In this document: positions 1-8,443 of the stretch, one piece after another
Layout: each line of letters begins with the position of its first letter
Position numbering within the stretch: the stretch's first letter is position 1
Assembly: GCF_002080045.1 (NCBI RefSeq)
Contig: NZ_MUIN01000007.1
Span: 152,421 to 216,420, forward strand
DNA from: Pseudomonas sp. Bc-h
Lineage (GTDB): Bacteria > Pseudomonadota > Gammaproteobacteria > Pseudomonadales > Pseudomonadaceae
DNA: 64,000 nucleotides
Direction: 5' to 3'
Made by a program: the position numbers and the translations under genes
Notes under the pieces: generated by a model
Databases searched by the model: none
What the model saw: the letters and a program-made list of their open reading frames with translations, nothing else
What the model was told of the DNA's origin: nothing

Positions 1-518
1 TGGCCGACGACCGCGTTGTGCCTGAAACACCGCTTCGCTGCCGTCGTGACCTCCGGCGTCTCCCACAGGGGGCTTGATGCAGTCATGACCTCGTGGGCAC
101 TTCTGGCGACAGCTGCAAATGCGATGGGGCGGTGACCGCGTTGTGCCTGGAACACCGCTTCGCTGCCGTCGTGACCTCCGGCGTCTCCCACACAAACCGC
201 GTGCGCCGCTGTGCCTGTGGGAGCAACCCGAGGTCACGAGGGTCGCGAAGGCGGCAGTTAATTCAACATCAAGACCATTGAGTCTGCACACTACCCCTGT
301 CACTGCCGTCATGACCTCCGGCGTCTCCCGCTGAGATCGTGTCACAGCTGGTAGGCGGTTACGGCCATAGCGCAGCTTTCGGGACACCACGGTCCTGTGG
401 GAGACGCCGGAGGTCACGACGGCAGCGAAAGCGGTGGGTTTGTCGAAACAGATATGCCTGACTTGACGCTCTTGACCTTGCCAATGAAAACAACCTGTCA
501 ACTGCCTGCGGCGTTCAC
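1..518. repeat. REP-like repeat patch, no gene
   Basis: No credible gene is seen here. A 59-base unit occurs twice in direct orientation (about 9-67 and 134-192) with one mismatch. A shortened copy lies at 304-329, and an inverted copy with the core GGGAGACGCCGGAGGTCACG lies at 396-436. A degenerate fragment lies near 228-250. The inverted arrangement and the GTGGGAG...GCGAAAGCGGTG ends resemble Pseudomonas REP elements, but the middle differs from the common GAGCTTGCTCGCG core found at 2920-3007. Short open frames across the patch follow the repeats and have no coding character. Confidence 0.7.
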
Positions 519-1925
519 TTACTTCATCATCCCCTCCATGAAATCCGCCACAGCGCTGGCAATCTTCCGTCGCCAGGCCGGCGTTGCAGGGTCGGCGAGG
601 GTTTGATCCTCGCTGACAAAACTACGGATGATTGCGTTATACCCCAGCCAGCGGCAGGGCTCGGGCTCCCAGCTCTTCAGGCTGTTGAGTGAGCCTGCGC
701 GAATCACCCAGGGCTGACGCACTAGCGGCGTGTCGCGCTCAAGGATCAAATCGGCCAGCGTGCGCCCGCCGAGGTTGCTGGCGCCGACGCCCTCCCCGCC
801 ATACCCGCCAGACAACGCAATGCCGCTGGCCCGGTCGCAGAGCATGTGCGGATGAAAACGTCGGGCCATGCCCAGATTGCCGCCCCAGGAGTGCGTGATG
901 CGGGTTTTCTTCAATTGCGGGAACAGTTCGCCGAACAGATAGCGCCGCAACTCGATTTCGCTGCTGGTCAGGTCGAAGTTTTCGCGCAGACGACCACCGA
1001 ACTGATACCCACCGCGCGCGCCGAACACCAGCCGATTGTCCATGGACCGCTGGCCGTAAGTGACCTGCCGGCTGCTTTCGCCGAACGCCTGCCCCTCACT
1101 CAGACCAATTTCGTCCCAGACGCTGGCAGGCAAGGGTTCAGTGGCGACGATCAGACTTTGCACCGGCAACTGATAGCGGCCCAATGGCGGCAGCTTCGCG
1201 GCATAGCCTTCCACCGCAGGCACCACCCAGCGGCTGCGAATCTGTCCGTGAGCCGTTGAGACCAGCCCCGAGCGCCAATCGGTGGCCGGAGTGTTCTCGT
1301 AGATCGGCACGCCCATGGCCTCCACTGCACGCGCCAGCCCGCGCACCAGTTTCGCCGGTTGCAGGGTGGCCAGATGAGAAAAATGGATCGCTCCGTAAGG
1401 GCGCGCAATGCGCAGTTGCCCCGCCAGTTGCTCGGGGCTCAGCCAGCGGTAATCGGCTTCGGTCAGGCCCTGTTTGTAGAGCTTGTGCAGATACTCACGC
1501 AGGCTGCGCTCCTGCTCGGGATAGCGCGCCGCACAGTACAGCGCCCCACCTTTGCGGTAATCGCACTCGATGCCTTCGCGGTCGAGCACGCTTTTCACTT
1601 CATCGGGAATGCCGAACAGCAGGTCGTAGGACGCACGACGCTCCTCGGCCGACAGCCCGGCAAGCATGCGGTCTTCACCCAACAGATTGCCCATCAGCCA
1701 GCCGCCGTTGCGCCCGGATGCACCGAAGCCGGCAGTCTGCGCCTCGACGATGGCGACATTCAGCTGCGGCGCATGGCGCTTGAGGTAATAGGCGGTCCAG
1801 AGCCCGGTGTAGCCTGCGCCGATGATCGCCACATCGACGTCGATGTCTTGCTGCAACGAAGGACGCGCCGCCAGAGGCTCATCGAGCTGGTCCATCCACA
1901 AGCTGATTTTTTGCCACGCTGGCAT
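519..1925 (-). CDS. FAD-dependent oxidoreductase (DAO family, amine/glutamylputrescine-oxidase-like)
   Basis: This is a 468-residue flavoenzyme of the D-amino-acid oxidase (DAO) superfamily. The FAD-binding Rossmann motif GAGYTG is at residues 36-41. The ASGRNGGW segment around 69-76, typical of the PuuB/OrdL group, follows it. The C-terminal SGGYGGEGVGASNLGG block closes the FAD site. The family oxidises primary or secondary amines, giving an aldehyde or imino product plus ammonia or H2O2. The substrate cannot be read from sequence. The architecture matches puuB at 22843, but the two proteins are clearly different paralogues. The AraC-type regulator upstream in the same orientation may control it. 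The ATG at 1925 is a reasonable start. Confidence 0.85.
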   Translation of the reverse strand: MPAWQKISLWMDQLDEPLAARPSLQQDIDVDVAIIGAGYTGLWTAYYLKRHAPQLNVAIVEAQTAGFGASGRNGGWLMGNLLGEDRMLAGLSAEERRASYDLLFGIPDEVKSVLDREGIECDYRKGGALYCAARYPEQERSLREYLHKLYKQGLTEADYRWLSPEQLAGQLRIARPYGAIHFSHLATLQPAKLVRGLARAVEAMGVPIYENTPATDWRSGLVSTAHGQIRSRWVVPAVEGYAAKLPPLGRYQLPVQSLIVATEPLPASVWDEIGLSEGQAFGESSRQVTYGQRSMDNRLVFGARGGYQFGGRLRENFDLTSSEIELRRYLFGELFPQLKKTRITHSWGGNLGMARRFHPHMLCDRASGIALSGGYGGEGVGASNLGGRTLADLILERDTPLVRQPWVIRAGSLNSLKSWEPEPCRWLGYNAIIRSFVSEDQTLADPATPAWRRKIASAVADFMEGMMK

Positions 1926-2020
1926 TGCGACACTCCATCGAACATCGGTAGATGCCGTTGATGCTAGACGTTCGCCTTAGCGGTTGTCTTGCGTGCGTGC
2001 CCGCAAAGAATCCCGCGGGC

Positions 2021-2815
2021 TCAGCTGGAGAGGCTCTGTTTGATCCAGGCCTTGGGCGTCAGGCCCGTGCGTTGGCGAAAACAACTGTAGAACGCCGACA
2101 GCGAATTGAACCCGGCGGCAAAGGCCAGTTCGTCGATGCGGGCGGGTTGCGGGGTTTTCTCCAGTGCATCGAGGACGTGCTGCAGACGGGCCTGATTGAC
2201 GTAGCGGTAGAAGCTTTGCCCCAGCACCTGATTGAGCAGATAGGACATCTGATTGCGGCTGTAACCGCAGGCCTTGGCCACGCGCTGCAAGTCCAGATCA
2301 GGATCGAGATATGGCTGCTGGCGCAGGAAGTAGTCCTGCAGATCGTCAGCCATGAAGCTCAGCTGCCTGGGTGAAAGCCCCAGACGACTGACGCTGGGCC
2401 GGGCTTTTTGGGTGGCTGTGCCGCCAACGCTTTCGCGCACCAGCGAGGCGTATTCGTTGACCCGCCAGATGAGCCCATCGCGCACCGTGATCGCTTCACT
2501 GGCGCGGAACGACACCAGCCCCCGGCCGCCGCGCAGCGTGACTTGATACTGGATGAACGCGGTGTCGCCGTCGATGCGGATGCGGTCGCTGTGTTCCAGG
2601 GCTTCGTCGGCTTCGCGCGGCATGCTGACCCGCACGTACTCGCGCAACTCGGCCAGGCCCAGCGTGCAGTTCTGGAAGAAGTCGTGGTACTGGATGTCCG
2701 GGTGATACAGCGCCATCACGCCGTCCAGGTCTCGGTCCTTCCAGCGCAAGTGATAACGCATGACGGTTTCGCCGGTGGCCTTGGTTTGCTCGGGGCCGTC
2801 GTCGGGCAGGGACAT
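2021..2815 (-). CDS. AraC-family regulator with N-terminal NTF2/SnoaL-like domain
   Basis: The predicted 264-residue protein joins an NTF2/SnoaL-like alpha+beta domain (roughly residues 8-130, including WKDRDLDGVMALYHPDIQYH) to a C-terminal AraC/XylS double helix-turn-helix (roughly 165-264, including ELAFAAGFNSLSAFYSCFR and TGLTPKAW). The ATG at 2815 is preferred because the longer frame to 2968 runs into the REPIN at 2920-3007. The NTF2-like domain is an uncommon ligand-binding partner for an AraC regulator; its ligand is unknown. The flanking genes (FAD oxidase downstream, aldehyde and alcohol dehydrogenases upstream) suggest it senses an amine, alcohol or aldehyde, but this is inference. 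Confidence 0.82.
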   Translation of the reverse strand: MSLPDDGPEQTKATGETVMRYHLRWKDRDLDGVMALYHPDIQYHDFFQNCTLGLAELREYVRVSMPREADEALEHSDRIRIDGDTAFIQYQVTLRGGRGLVSFRASEAITVRDGLIWRVNEYASLVRESVGGTATQKARPSVSRLGLSPRQLSFMADDLQDYFLRQQPYLDPDLDLQRVAKACGYSRNQMSYLLNQVLGQSFYRYVNQARLQHVLDALEKTPQPARIDELAFAAGFNSLSAFYSCFRQRTGLTPKAWIKQSLSS

Positions 2816-2919
2816 GGGTGACTCGGAGGTGGTGGAGACAGGGGGACAAATTACACGAATGTGATCGCTGAGGAGACAGCGTTGGTTATTTGGCTGCACT
2901 GGCCAGCCAAGCTGCAACG

Positions 2920-3007
2920 GTGGGAGGGAGCTTGCTCGCGAAAACGTCGTGTCAGTCGACACATCCATGTCTGAGAAACCGCATGCGCGAGCAAGCTCCC
3001 TCCCACA
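2920..3007. repeat. REPIN (paired inverted REP sequences)
   Basis: Two inverted copies of the Pseudomonas REP core, TGGGAGGGAGCTTGCTCGCG at 2921-2940 and its reverse complement at 2987-3006, flank a short spacer containing GTGTCAGTCGACA. This is the usual REPIN layout. REPs of this type are mobilised by RAYT transposases elsewhere in the genome; none is present here. It separates the AraC regulator from the end of aldA. Confidence 0.9.
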
Positions 3008-3065
3008 ACGCTCTGTTCAGATTTCATTCTTTACAGAGGCCTTTGGCGCTTGGCTGTCCTACTTC

Positions 3066-4508
3066 TCAAATCTGGATATACACCACATGGGTATGGGTGA
3101 ATTCGTACACCCCATGCTTGCCATCCGCACCGCCGATTCCGGACTTGCGGATCCCGGCGTGGAAGCCCTGCATCGCCTCGAAGTTCTCGCGGTTGATGTA
3201 GGTCTCGCCGAAGTCGATCTCGTTGCAGGCGCGCATCGCGGCGCTGAGATCCCGGGTGTAGATCGATGAGGTCAGGCCGTATTCACAGTCGTTGGCCAGG
3301 GCGATGGCTTCGTCCAGATCATCGACGATCTGAATCGGCAGCACTGGCCCGAAGATTTCCTGACGCATGATTTCCATGTCCTGACGGCAGTTGGCGAGCA
3401 CCGTCGGTTGGTAGTGGAAGCCCTTGCCGTTCTTGTCTGCAACCGCGCCACCGGTGATCACTTGCGCGCCATCGCCGACGGCGGTCTTGACCATCTGCGC
3501 AACCTTGTCCAGACCGACCTGGTTGACCAACGGCCCCATGTCCAGTCCTTCTTCGGCCAGCGGGTCGCCATACTTGGTCGCCGCCATCGCCGCACTCACC
3601 TGTTCGACGAACTGGTCAGCCACCTTGCGCTCGACGTACACCCGCTCTGCGCAGTTGCAGACTTGTCCGGTGTTGATCACCCGCGAGGCGGTAATCGCTT
3701 TGACCGCCAGCCCCAGATCGGCATCGGCCAGCACGATCGCAGGCGCCTTGCCACCCAGCTCAAGGTTGAGTTTGGTGATGTTGTGCGCGGCGGCGGCCAT
3801 GATCCGCTGACCTGTGGCCACGCTGCCCGTGAAGTTGACCATGTCCACTTTCGCGCTGGCACTGAGGGCATTGCCCACTGTGGCGCCTTTGCCCGAAACG
3901 ATATTGACCACGCCTTTGGGCAGGTCGGTTTCGGCGAGCAGTTTCGCGAATTCGAAGCAGTTGATCGGGGTTTCTTCACTGGGCTTGATGACGATGGTAT
4001 TGCCGGTGATCAACGCCGGGGCAAGTTTGCGAGCGATGAGGAAGAACGGGAAGTTCCACGGCAGTATTCCCGCGACGACCCCCAACGGTTTGCGGAAGAC
4101 GAAGATGTTCTCCCCCGGGCGGTCGCTGGTGAGGATTTCGCCTTCCAGACGACGGCCCCACTCGGCCATGTAATCCAGATAATCCGCGGTGAAGTTAACT
4201 TCCACCAGCGCCAGACCCAGCACCTTGCCTTGCTCGGCGGTGATGATCCGCGCCAGCCGGTCGGCGTTTTCACGCACTTTGCTGGCAATGCGGCGCAAAT
4301 ACCCTGCGCGTTCGTTGGCCGGCTTCTTCGCCCAGCCTTTCTGGGCGGCGCGCGCTGCGGCAATCGCGCGTTCGACTTCACTCAGACTGGTTTCCGGCAC
4401 AGAACCCAGCAGCTCGCCATTGGCCGGATTGAAGACCTCGATCAGGTTGTCGCCCGCGCTGAATGCGCCGTCGATGTAGCTTTGGTAGATCGGTAATGAA
4501 GTGCTCAT
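3066..4508 (-). CDS. aldA: NAD-dependent aldehyde dehydrogenase AldA (lactaldehyde/glycolaldehyde type)
   Basis: This 480-residue protein can be aligned by eye with E. coli AldA over its whole length, including FTADYLDYMAEW, PGENIFVF and GETYINRENFEAMQGFHAG. Catalytic features are all present: oxyanion Asn152 in PWNFP, general-base Glu250 in LELGGKAP, and nucleophile Cys284 in NTGQVCNCAER. The reaction is NAD-dependent oxidation of a small (hydroxy)aldehyde to the acid. It lies downstream of the PQQ alcohol dehydrogenase in the same direction, so the aldehyde made in the periplasm is probably the substrate. An 8-bp hairpin (AGCAGTCC, 4549-4568) sits between the two genes without a T-run, suggesting RNA processing rather than a full stop. 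The exact substrate is not certain. Confidence 0.9.
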   Translation of the reverse strand: MSTSLPIYQSYIDGAFSAGDNLIEVFNPANGELLGSVPETSLSEVERAIAAARAAQKGWAKKPANERAGYLRRIASKVRENADRLARIITAEQGKVLGLALVEVNFTADYLDYMAEWGRRLEGEILTSDRPGENIFVFRKPLGVVAGILPWNFPFFLIARKLAPALITGNTIVIKPSEETPINCFEFAKLLAETDLPKGVVNIVSGKGATVGNALSASAKVDMVNFTGSVATGQRIMAAAAHNITKLNLELGGKAPAIVLADADLGLAVKAITASRVINTGQVCNCAERVYVERKVADQFVEQVSAAMAATKYGDPLAEEGLDMGPLVNQVGLDKVAQMVKTAVGDGAQVITGGAVADKNGKGFHYQPTVLANCRQDMEIMRQEIFGPVLPIQIVDDLDEAIALANDCEYGLTSSIYTRDLSAAMRACNEIDFGETYINRENFEAMQGFHAGIRKSGIGGADGKHGVYEFTHTHVVYIQI

Positions 4509-4548
4509 GTGTTCTGCCTCTATCTTGAATCAGGGAAAATTTCCCCGC

Positions 4549-4568
4549 AGCAGTCCCGCCGGACTGCT
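4549..4568 (-). other. Intercistronic hairpin between the PQQ dehydrogenase gene and aldA
   Basis: A perfect 8-bp stem (AGCAGTCC / GGACTGCT) encloses a 4-base loop, CGCC. No U-tract follows on the minus strand, so it is more likely an mRNA-stabilising or weakly attenuating element than a Rho-independent terminator. Confidence 0.5.
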
Positions 4569-4588
4569 ACAGGTCTGATCACTACGGA

Positions 4589-6763
4589 CTACTGCGCCGC
4601 AGCCGTCTTCGCCGAAGCCATTTCTTTCTTAAGGTCATTGGCGCGTTTGATGATGTATTGGTGCACCAGCTCCACTTCGTCTGGCTTGAGCTCGTCGGCG
4701 AACGACGGCATGCCGTCATTCACCCGGCCGCCGTAGACGATGCCGAGGAACATCTGGTGGTTTTCCTTACTGAGCATGCGCAGATCGGGCAACACGCCGC
4801 CGCTGATGGCGTTGATGCCGTGGCAGGTGTCGCAGTGGCCGTTGAACAGCGCGCGGCCCTTGTCCACCTGCTCGGTGGTGCCGGTGAACGCCGGTGGATC
4901 GACTTTGCGGTCGGCGTATTTGTATTTCAGGTCAGGCAGTTTCGCCGTGCCACCGAGCTTGTAGGTCAGCACCTGAGCGTTGGGTTTGACCCCGGCGCGC
5001 AACGACAGGGCCCCGGCGAAGGTGGAAAACGCCCCGCCCCAACCGGCCATGAACGTCACGTATTGCTCGCCGTCCACCTCATACGTCACGGGCCCGGCCA
5101 TCACGCCGGTATTGGCCGGCTGTTCCCACAGCACCTTGCCTTTGTCCGCCGAATAGGCGACCACCCGGCCATCTGCGGTGCCCTCGAACAGCAGGTTGCC
5201 CGCCGTGCTCAGGGTGCCGCCGTTGAAGATCGTCGAGTACGGCACTTCCCAGCGCGCTTCCTGCTTGAGCGGATCCCAGGCGATGAGCTTGCCGGTCCAG
5301 GTGTCGGCGAGTTTGCGCAGGCCTTCGGGGTCTTCGGGCATCATTCCGGTGTTGACCTGCAACTGGTACATGCTCTTGAACTTCTTGCGCGGCGGCTGGC
5401 CGTCGACGTCCTGATACAGCGCCGACATGATGTGCGCAGGGATGTAGACCAGACCGGTCTGGGGGTTATAGGACATCGGCTGCCAATCGTGGGCGCCCCA
5501 GAACGCAGGCTGCACCAGCAGGGCTTTCTTCTCCGGATCGCGCCAGTAGACCGCAGCCTTCTCGTCGACGATCGGCCGACCGGTTTTCATGTCGACCCCG
5601 GTGGCCCAGTTGATCGGCACGATGTTCTTGGCCGACAACAGCTCGCCGGTCTTGCGGTCGATGACGTAGAAGAAGCCGTTCTTGGGCGACTGCATCAGCA
5701 CCTGACGCATTTTGCCGTCGATCTTCAGGTCCGCCAGCATGATGTGCGCGGTGGCGGTAAAGTCCCAGGCGTCGCCGGGCGTGGTCTGGTAGTGCCAGAC
5801 GTATTCGCCGTTATCCGGGTTGATCGCAACGATGGACGACAGGAACAGATTGTCGCCCTTGCCTTCGGAGCGCAGGCGCGGGTTCCACGACGAGGCGTTG
5901 CCGACGCCGATGTACAGCAGATTGAGTTTCGGGTCGTAGGACATCGAATCCCAGACCGTACCGCCACCGCCCTGCTCGACGAACTTGTCACCGAACCAGG
6001 TCTTGCTGGCGATCTCCATGGCCTTGTTTTCCGGCGGCAACTTCGGGTCGCCCGGCACGGTGAAGAATCGCCAGTCCTGTTTGCCGGTCTCGGCATCGTA
6101 GGCGGTGATATAACCGCGCACGCCGTACTCCGCGCCCCCGTTGCCGATGATCACCTTGCCCTTCACCACACGCGGCGCGCCGGTGATGGTGATCGAACGG
6201 TCCGGGCTGGTGCGGGTATCGACCGACCAGACCTTCTGCCCGGTCTTGGCATCGATGGCTTCAAGACGCCCATCGAGCACACCGACGAAGACTTTACCGC
6301 CCCACACCGCGACACCTCGGTTTACCGCATCGCAGCAAGCTTCACCGGCACGGCTGCGGTCGGAATGCGGGTCGTATTTCCACAGCAGCTTGCCGTCCCG
6401 CGCATCCAGCGCGTAGACCACCGAAAAGGGCCCGGTGGTGTACATCACCCCGTCGACCACAATCGGCGTCGCTTCCACGCCCCGGTCGATGTCGAGTTTG
6501 TAGGTCCACGCAAGGCCCAGGCCGGACACGTTGCCGTCATTGATTTTCTTCAAGGGACTGAAGCGCTGTTCGTCGTAGGTGCGCCCGTGGCTCATCCAGT
6601 TGCCGGGCTCCTGATCCGCCGCGCCGATGCGCGCGCCATCTACGGCGGCAGGTTTGTCGGCGGCGAAAACCTGGGGCGTCGTGGCGACGCTCAGGGTCAA
6701 GGCAGCGAGTAACAGGCTGGTCGGGGCGCCGGTAAGGCGAAGATGCTGGCCAGGTCGGTTCAT
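4589..6763 (-). CDS. qedA: PQQ-dependent quinohaemoprotein alcohol dehydrogenase (type II)
   Basis: The 724-residue precursor has a signal peptide ending near residue 34 (TTPQVFA), an eight-bladed PQQ propeller and a C-terminal cytochrome c domain. The adjacent-cysteine pair in GEACCDAVNRG is the hallmark disulfide over PQQ. The haem c motif CDTCHG is at about 644-649, with a Met ligand near 685 in DGMPSF. The single fused haem domain defines a soluble type II quinohaemoprotein ADH, which oxidises primary alcohols in the periplasm and passes electrons to c-type cytochromes. The ATG at 6763 is chosen because GGAGAG lies just upstream and the signal peptide begins there. A sigma-54 promoter lies upstream (6823-6837). 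The symbol is by family; the substrate is unknown. Confidence 0.88.
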   Translation of the reverse strand: MNRPGQHLRLTGAPTSLLLAALTLSVATTPQVFAADKPAAVDGARIGAADQEPGNWMSHGRTYDEQRFSPLKKINDGNVSGLGLAWTYKLDIDRGVEATPIVVDGVMYTTGPFSVVYALDARDGKLLWKYDPHSDRSRAGEACCDAVNRGVAVWGGKVFVGVLDGRLEAIDAKTGQKVWSVDTRTSPDRSITITGAPRVVKGKVIIGNGGAEYGVRGYITAYDAETGKQDWRFFTVPGDPKLPPENKAMEIASKTWFGDKFVEQGGGGTVWDSMSYDPKLNLLYIGVGNASSWNPRLRSEGKGDNLFLSSIVAINPDNGEYVWHYQTTPGDAWDFTATAHIMLADLKIDGKMRQVLMQSPKNGFFYVIDRKTGELLSAKNIVPINWATGVDMKTGRPIVDEKAAVYWRDPEKKALLVQPAFWGAHDWQPMSYNPQTGLVYIPAHIMSALYQDVDGQPPRKKFKSMYQLQVNTGMMPEDPEGLRKLADTWTGKLIAWDPLKQEARWEVPYSTIFNGGTLSTAGNLLFEGTADGRVVAYSADKGKVLWEQPANTGVMAGPVTYEVDGEQYVTFMAGWGGAFSTFAGALSLRAGVKPNAQVLTYKLGGTAKLPDLKYKYADRKVDPPAFTGTTEQVDKGRALFNGHCDTCHGINAISGGVLPDLRMLSKENHQMFLGIVYGGRVNDGMPSFADELKPDEVELVHQYIIKRANDLKKEMASAKTAAAQ

Positions 6764-6787
6764 GAGGCTCTCCGTTCTTATTAGAAC

Positions 6788-6808
6788 CGGGGGCATATGT
6801 GCCCCGGC
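6788..6808 (-). other. Near-perfect 21-bp palindrome in the dehydrogenase 5' leader
   Basis: CCGGGG and CCCCGG arms surround a GCATATGTGC centre. It lies between the predicted sigma-54 start site and the ATG, so it would form a strong hairpin in the leader RNA or a repressor site. No known family is assigned. Confidence 0.5.
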
Positions 6809-6822
6809 TGAACACGGAGAGA

Positions 6823-6837
6823 GCAAGCGCTGTGCCA
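6823..6837 (-). promoter_or_regulatory. Sigma-54 (RpoN) promoter for the PQQ dehydrogenase
   Basis: Read on the minus strand the sequence is TGGCACA-GCGC-TTGCT, against the consensus TGGCACG-N4-TTGCW. The invariant GG and GC doublets are correctly spaced. The predicted start is near 6811, about 48 bases before the ATG at 6763. Sigma-54 control implies an ATP-dependent enhancer-binding protein. Confidence 0.8.
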
Positions 6838-6911
6838 CGGTCAGAAAACACCTGTTTTTCAATCAGTTATCGTCGTTGCCAGCAGCGCAACACCTTGCTG
6901 TCGCGCTACAC

Positions 6912-6944
6912 TTGTTGCGTTTGCGGCGACACACGTCGCAACAA
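6912..6944. promoter_or_regulatory. Dyad TTGTTGCG-N17-CGCAACAA, candidate upstream activator site
   Basis: A perfect 8-bp inverted repeat is centred about 117 bp upstream of the predicted sigma-54 start. That is the usual distance for an enhancer-binding protein site. Extra GCGACA/CGTCGC half-sites lie inside the spacer. The remaining sequence to 7169 is intergenic DNA before the pqi operon with no other clear signal. Confidence 0.55.
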
Positions 6945-7169
6945 CTCCTGCACGGGACGACGCCGAAACGTGCTTTCATTCAGCCTGTTTTTTTCTGATG
7001 ACCCGGCCAGCACCGAACGCGATGCTGGCAATGTGGTCAATCTTTCATTCGCCACTACCTGCGTGCGGTTCATGACATCAGCCACACTCCACCAGCATTC
7101 GTATTGCGACGGACACCCGACCTGCGCGACCCCGTCGTTCGGCATTCAATCCTGCACAGCCGGCCTATC

Positions 7170-7832
7170 GTGAACACGTCCCCTTCTGCGACAACAGCGC
7201 CTACGACGGCATCGACGCCGATCGACGATCCCGACGCCTGGATCATCTGCGAGCATTGCGATTCGCTGTATCAGGCGCAGCCCTTGAACAAGGGCGAGTC
7301 GGCCTATTGCCTGCGCTGCGCCGCCGTCCTCGACCGCGGCCATCGCATGAGCATCGAACAGATGCTGGCCCTGAGCATCGCCGCCGGGATCATGTTCATC
7401 TTCGCCAACGTCTTCCCGGTCATCAGCATCAGCATGAAAGGCCTGTACAACGAGGTGACCCTCTGGGGTTCGGTGCAGGCCCTGGCCCATGGCCAGATCA
7501 CGCTGATCGCCTTGGTCGCGGGGCTGGCGATCATTCTTGCACCGGCGCTGCAGATCGCCCTGCTGTTCTGGGTGCTGGTGCATGCCCATCGCAACGAGAT
7601 CGCCCCCGGCTTCAAGACCTGCATGCGCACCCTCGAACATTTACGGCCGTGGAGCATGCTCGAGGTCTGCCTGCTGGGGATCCTGGTGGCGATCATCAAA
7701 CTGGCGGGCATGCTCGACGTGCACCCCGGTGCGGGGTTATGGGCCATGGGCATGCTGATGGTGTTGATCCTGTTGATTGCCGGCAAGGACATCCGCCGGC
7801 TGTGGACCGAGCTGGGAGTTGAACCGGAATGA
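7170..7832 (+). CDS. pqiA: PqiA-like inner-membrane protein, first half
   Basis: The product is 220 residues from the GTG at 7170. A TTG at 7104 is possible, and neither start has a clear Shine-Dalgarno site. A cytoplasmic zinc-ribbon-like motif (CEHC at 27-30, CLRC at 47-50) precedes about four membrane helices. This matches one half of the duplicated PqiA/YebS family, which forms the inner-membrane part of MCE-type envelope lipid-transport systems. It overlaps the second half by four bases (ATGA). The membrane segments include an FANVFPVISISMKG loop typical of PqiA. In E. coli both halves are in one polypeptide. Confidence 0.85.
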   Translation: MNTSPSATTAPTTASTPIDDPDAWIICEHCDSLYQAQPLNKGESAYCLRCAAVLDRGHRMSIEQMLALSIAAGIMFIFANVFPVISISMKGLYNEVTLWGSVQALAHGQITLIALVAGLAIILAPALQIALLFWVLVHAHRNEIAPGFKTCMRTLEHLRPWSMLEVCLLGILVAIIKLAGMLDVHPGAGLWAMGMLMVLILLIAGKDIRRLWTELGVEPE

Positions 7833-8443
7833 ACGGCATCCCTTTCGCCCGCGAACACAACGTCACGCTCTGCCATGTGTGCAGCTATGTATGTCCGCAG
7901 GACGCTCATGAGTGCCCGCGCTGCGACTCCCCGGTGCATCAACGCAAACCGAACAGCCTGGCGCGCACCTGGGCATTTCTCATCGCCGGGCTGATTTTCT
8001 ACATTCCGGCCAATACAATGCCGGTCATGTTTACCACGCTGCTGGGCAGCGCCAGTGAAAACACCATCATGAGCGGTGTCATCGAGTTTGCCGAAAGTGG
8101 CTCCTGGGACATCGCGATCCTGATTTTCATCGCCAGCATTCTGGTGCCGTGCATCAAGTTCCTGGTGCTGGGCACGTTGTTGGTGACGTGCCAGCGCCGC
8201 AGCCAGTGGGCGATGCGCGAACGTTCAAGGCTTTACCGCTTCATCGAGTTGATCGGCTACTGGTCGATGCTCGACGTACTGGTGGTCGCGCTGGTCGCGG
8301 CGCTGGTCCAGTTTCGCGGGCTCAGCACCATCGAGCCGCGGCTGGGCATCCTGTTCTTTGGTTTGGTGGTGGTGATGACGATGTTCGCCGCCATGAGTTT
8401 CGATCCCCGGTTGATCTGGGACGCAGAGGTTGAAGATGTCTGA
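7829..8443 (+). CDS. pqiA: PqiA-like inner-membrane protein, second half
   Basis: This 204-residue protein is the second PqiA-type module. It has CHVC at residues 15-18 and CPRC at 29-32 (zinc-ribbon-like), followed by about four hydrophobic segments with the PqiA signature IPANTMPVM. It is translationally coupled to both neighbours: its start overlaps the previous stop, and its end overlaps the start of the MCE gene. The two half-proteins probably assemble into the equivalent of full-length PqiA. They would hold or feed the MCE protein with phospholipid, but that assembly is inferred from the family and was not observed here. Confidence 0.87.
   Translation: MNGIPFAREHNVTLCHVCSYVCPQDAHECPRCDSPVHQRKPNSLARTWAFLIAGLIFYIPANTMPVMFTTLLGSASENTIMSGVIEFAESGSWDIAILIFIASILVPCIKFLVLGTLLVTCQRRSQWAMRERSRLYRFIELIGYWSMLDVLVVALVAALVQFRGLSTIEPRLGILFFGLVVVMTMFAAMSFDPRLIWDAEVEDV

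Noticed and set aside
4658..6712. A 684-codon plus-strand frame opposite the PQQ dehydrogenase gene
   Set aside because: It is an antisense shadow; the minus strand has a full family protein with signal peptide, CC disulfide and haem motif.
6970..6998. AlgU-type promoter (GAACTT-N16-TCTGA) before the pqi operon
   Set aside because: A TCTGA is present, but the -35 position reads GCTTTC or TGCTTT, too far from the consensus.
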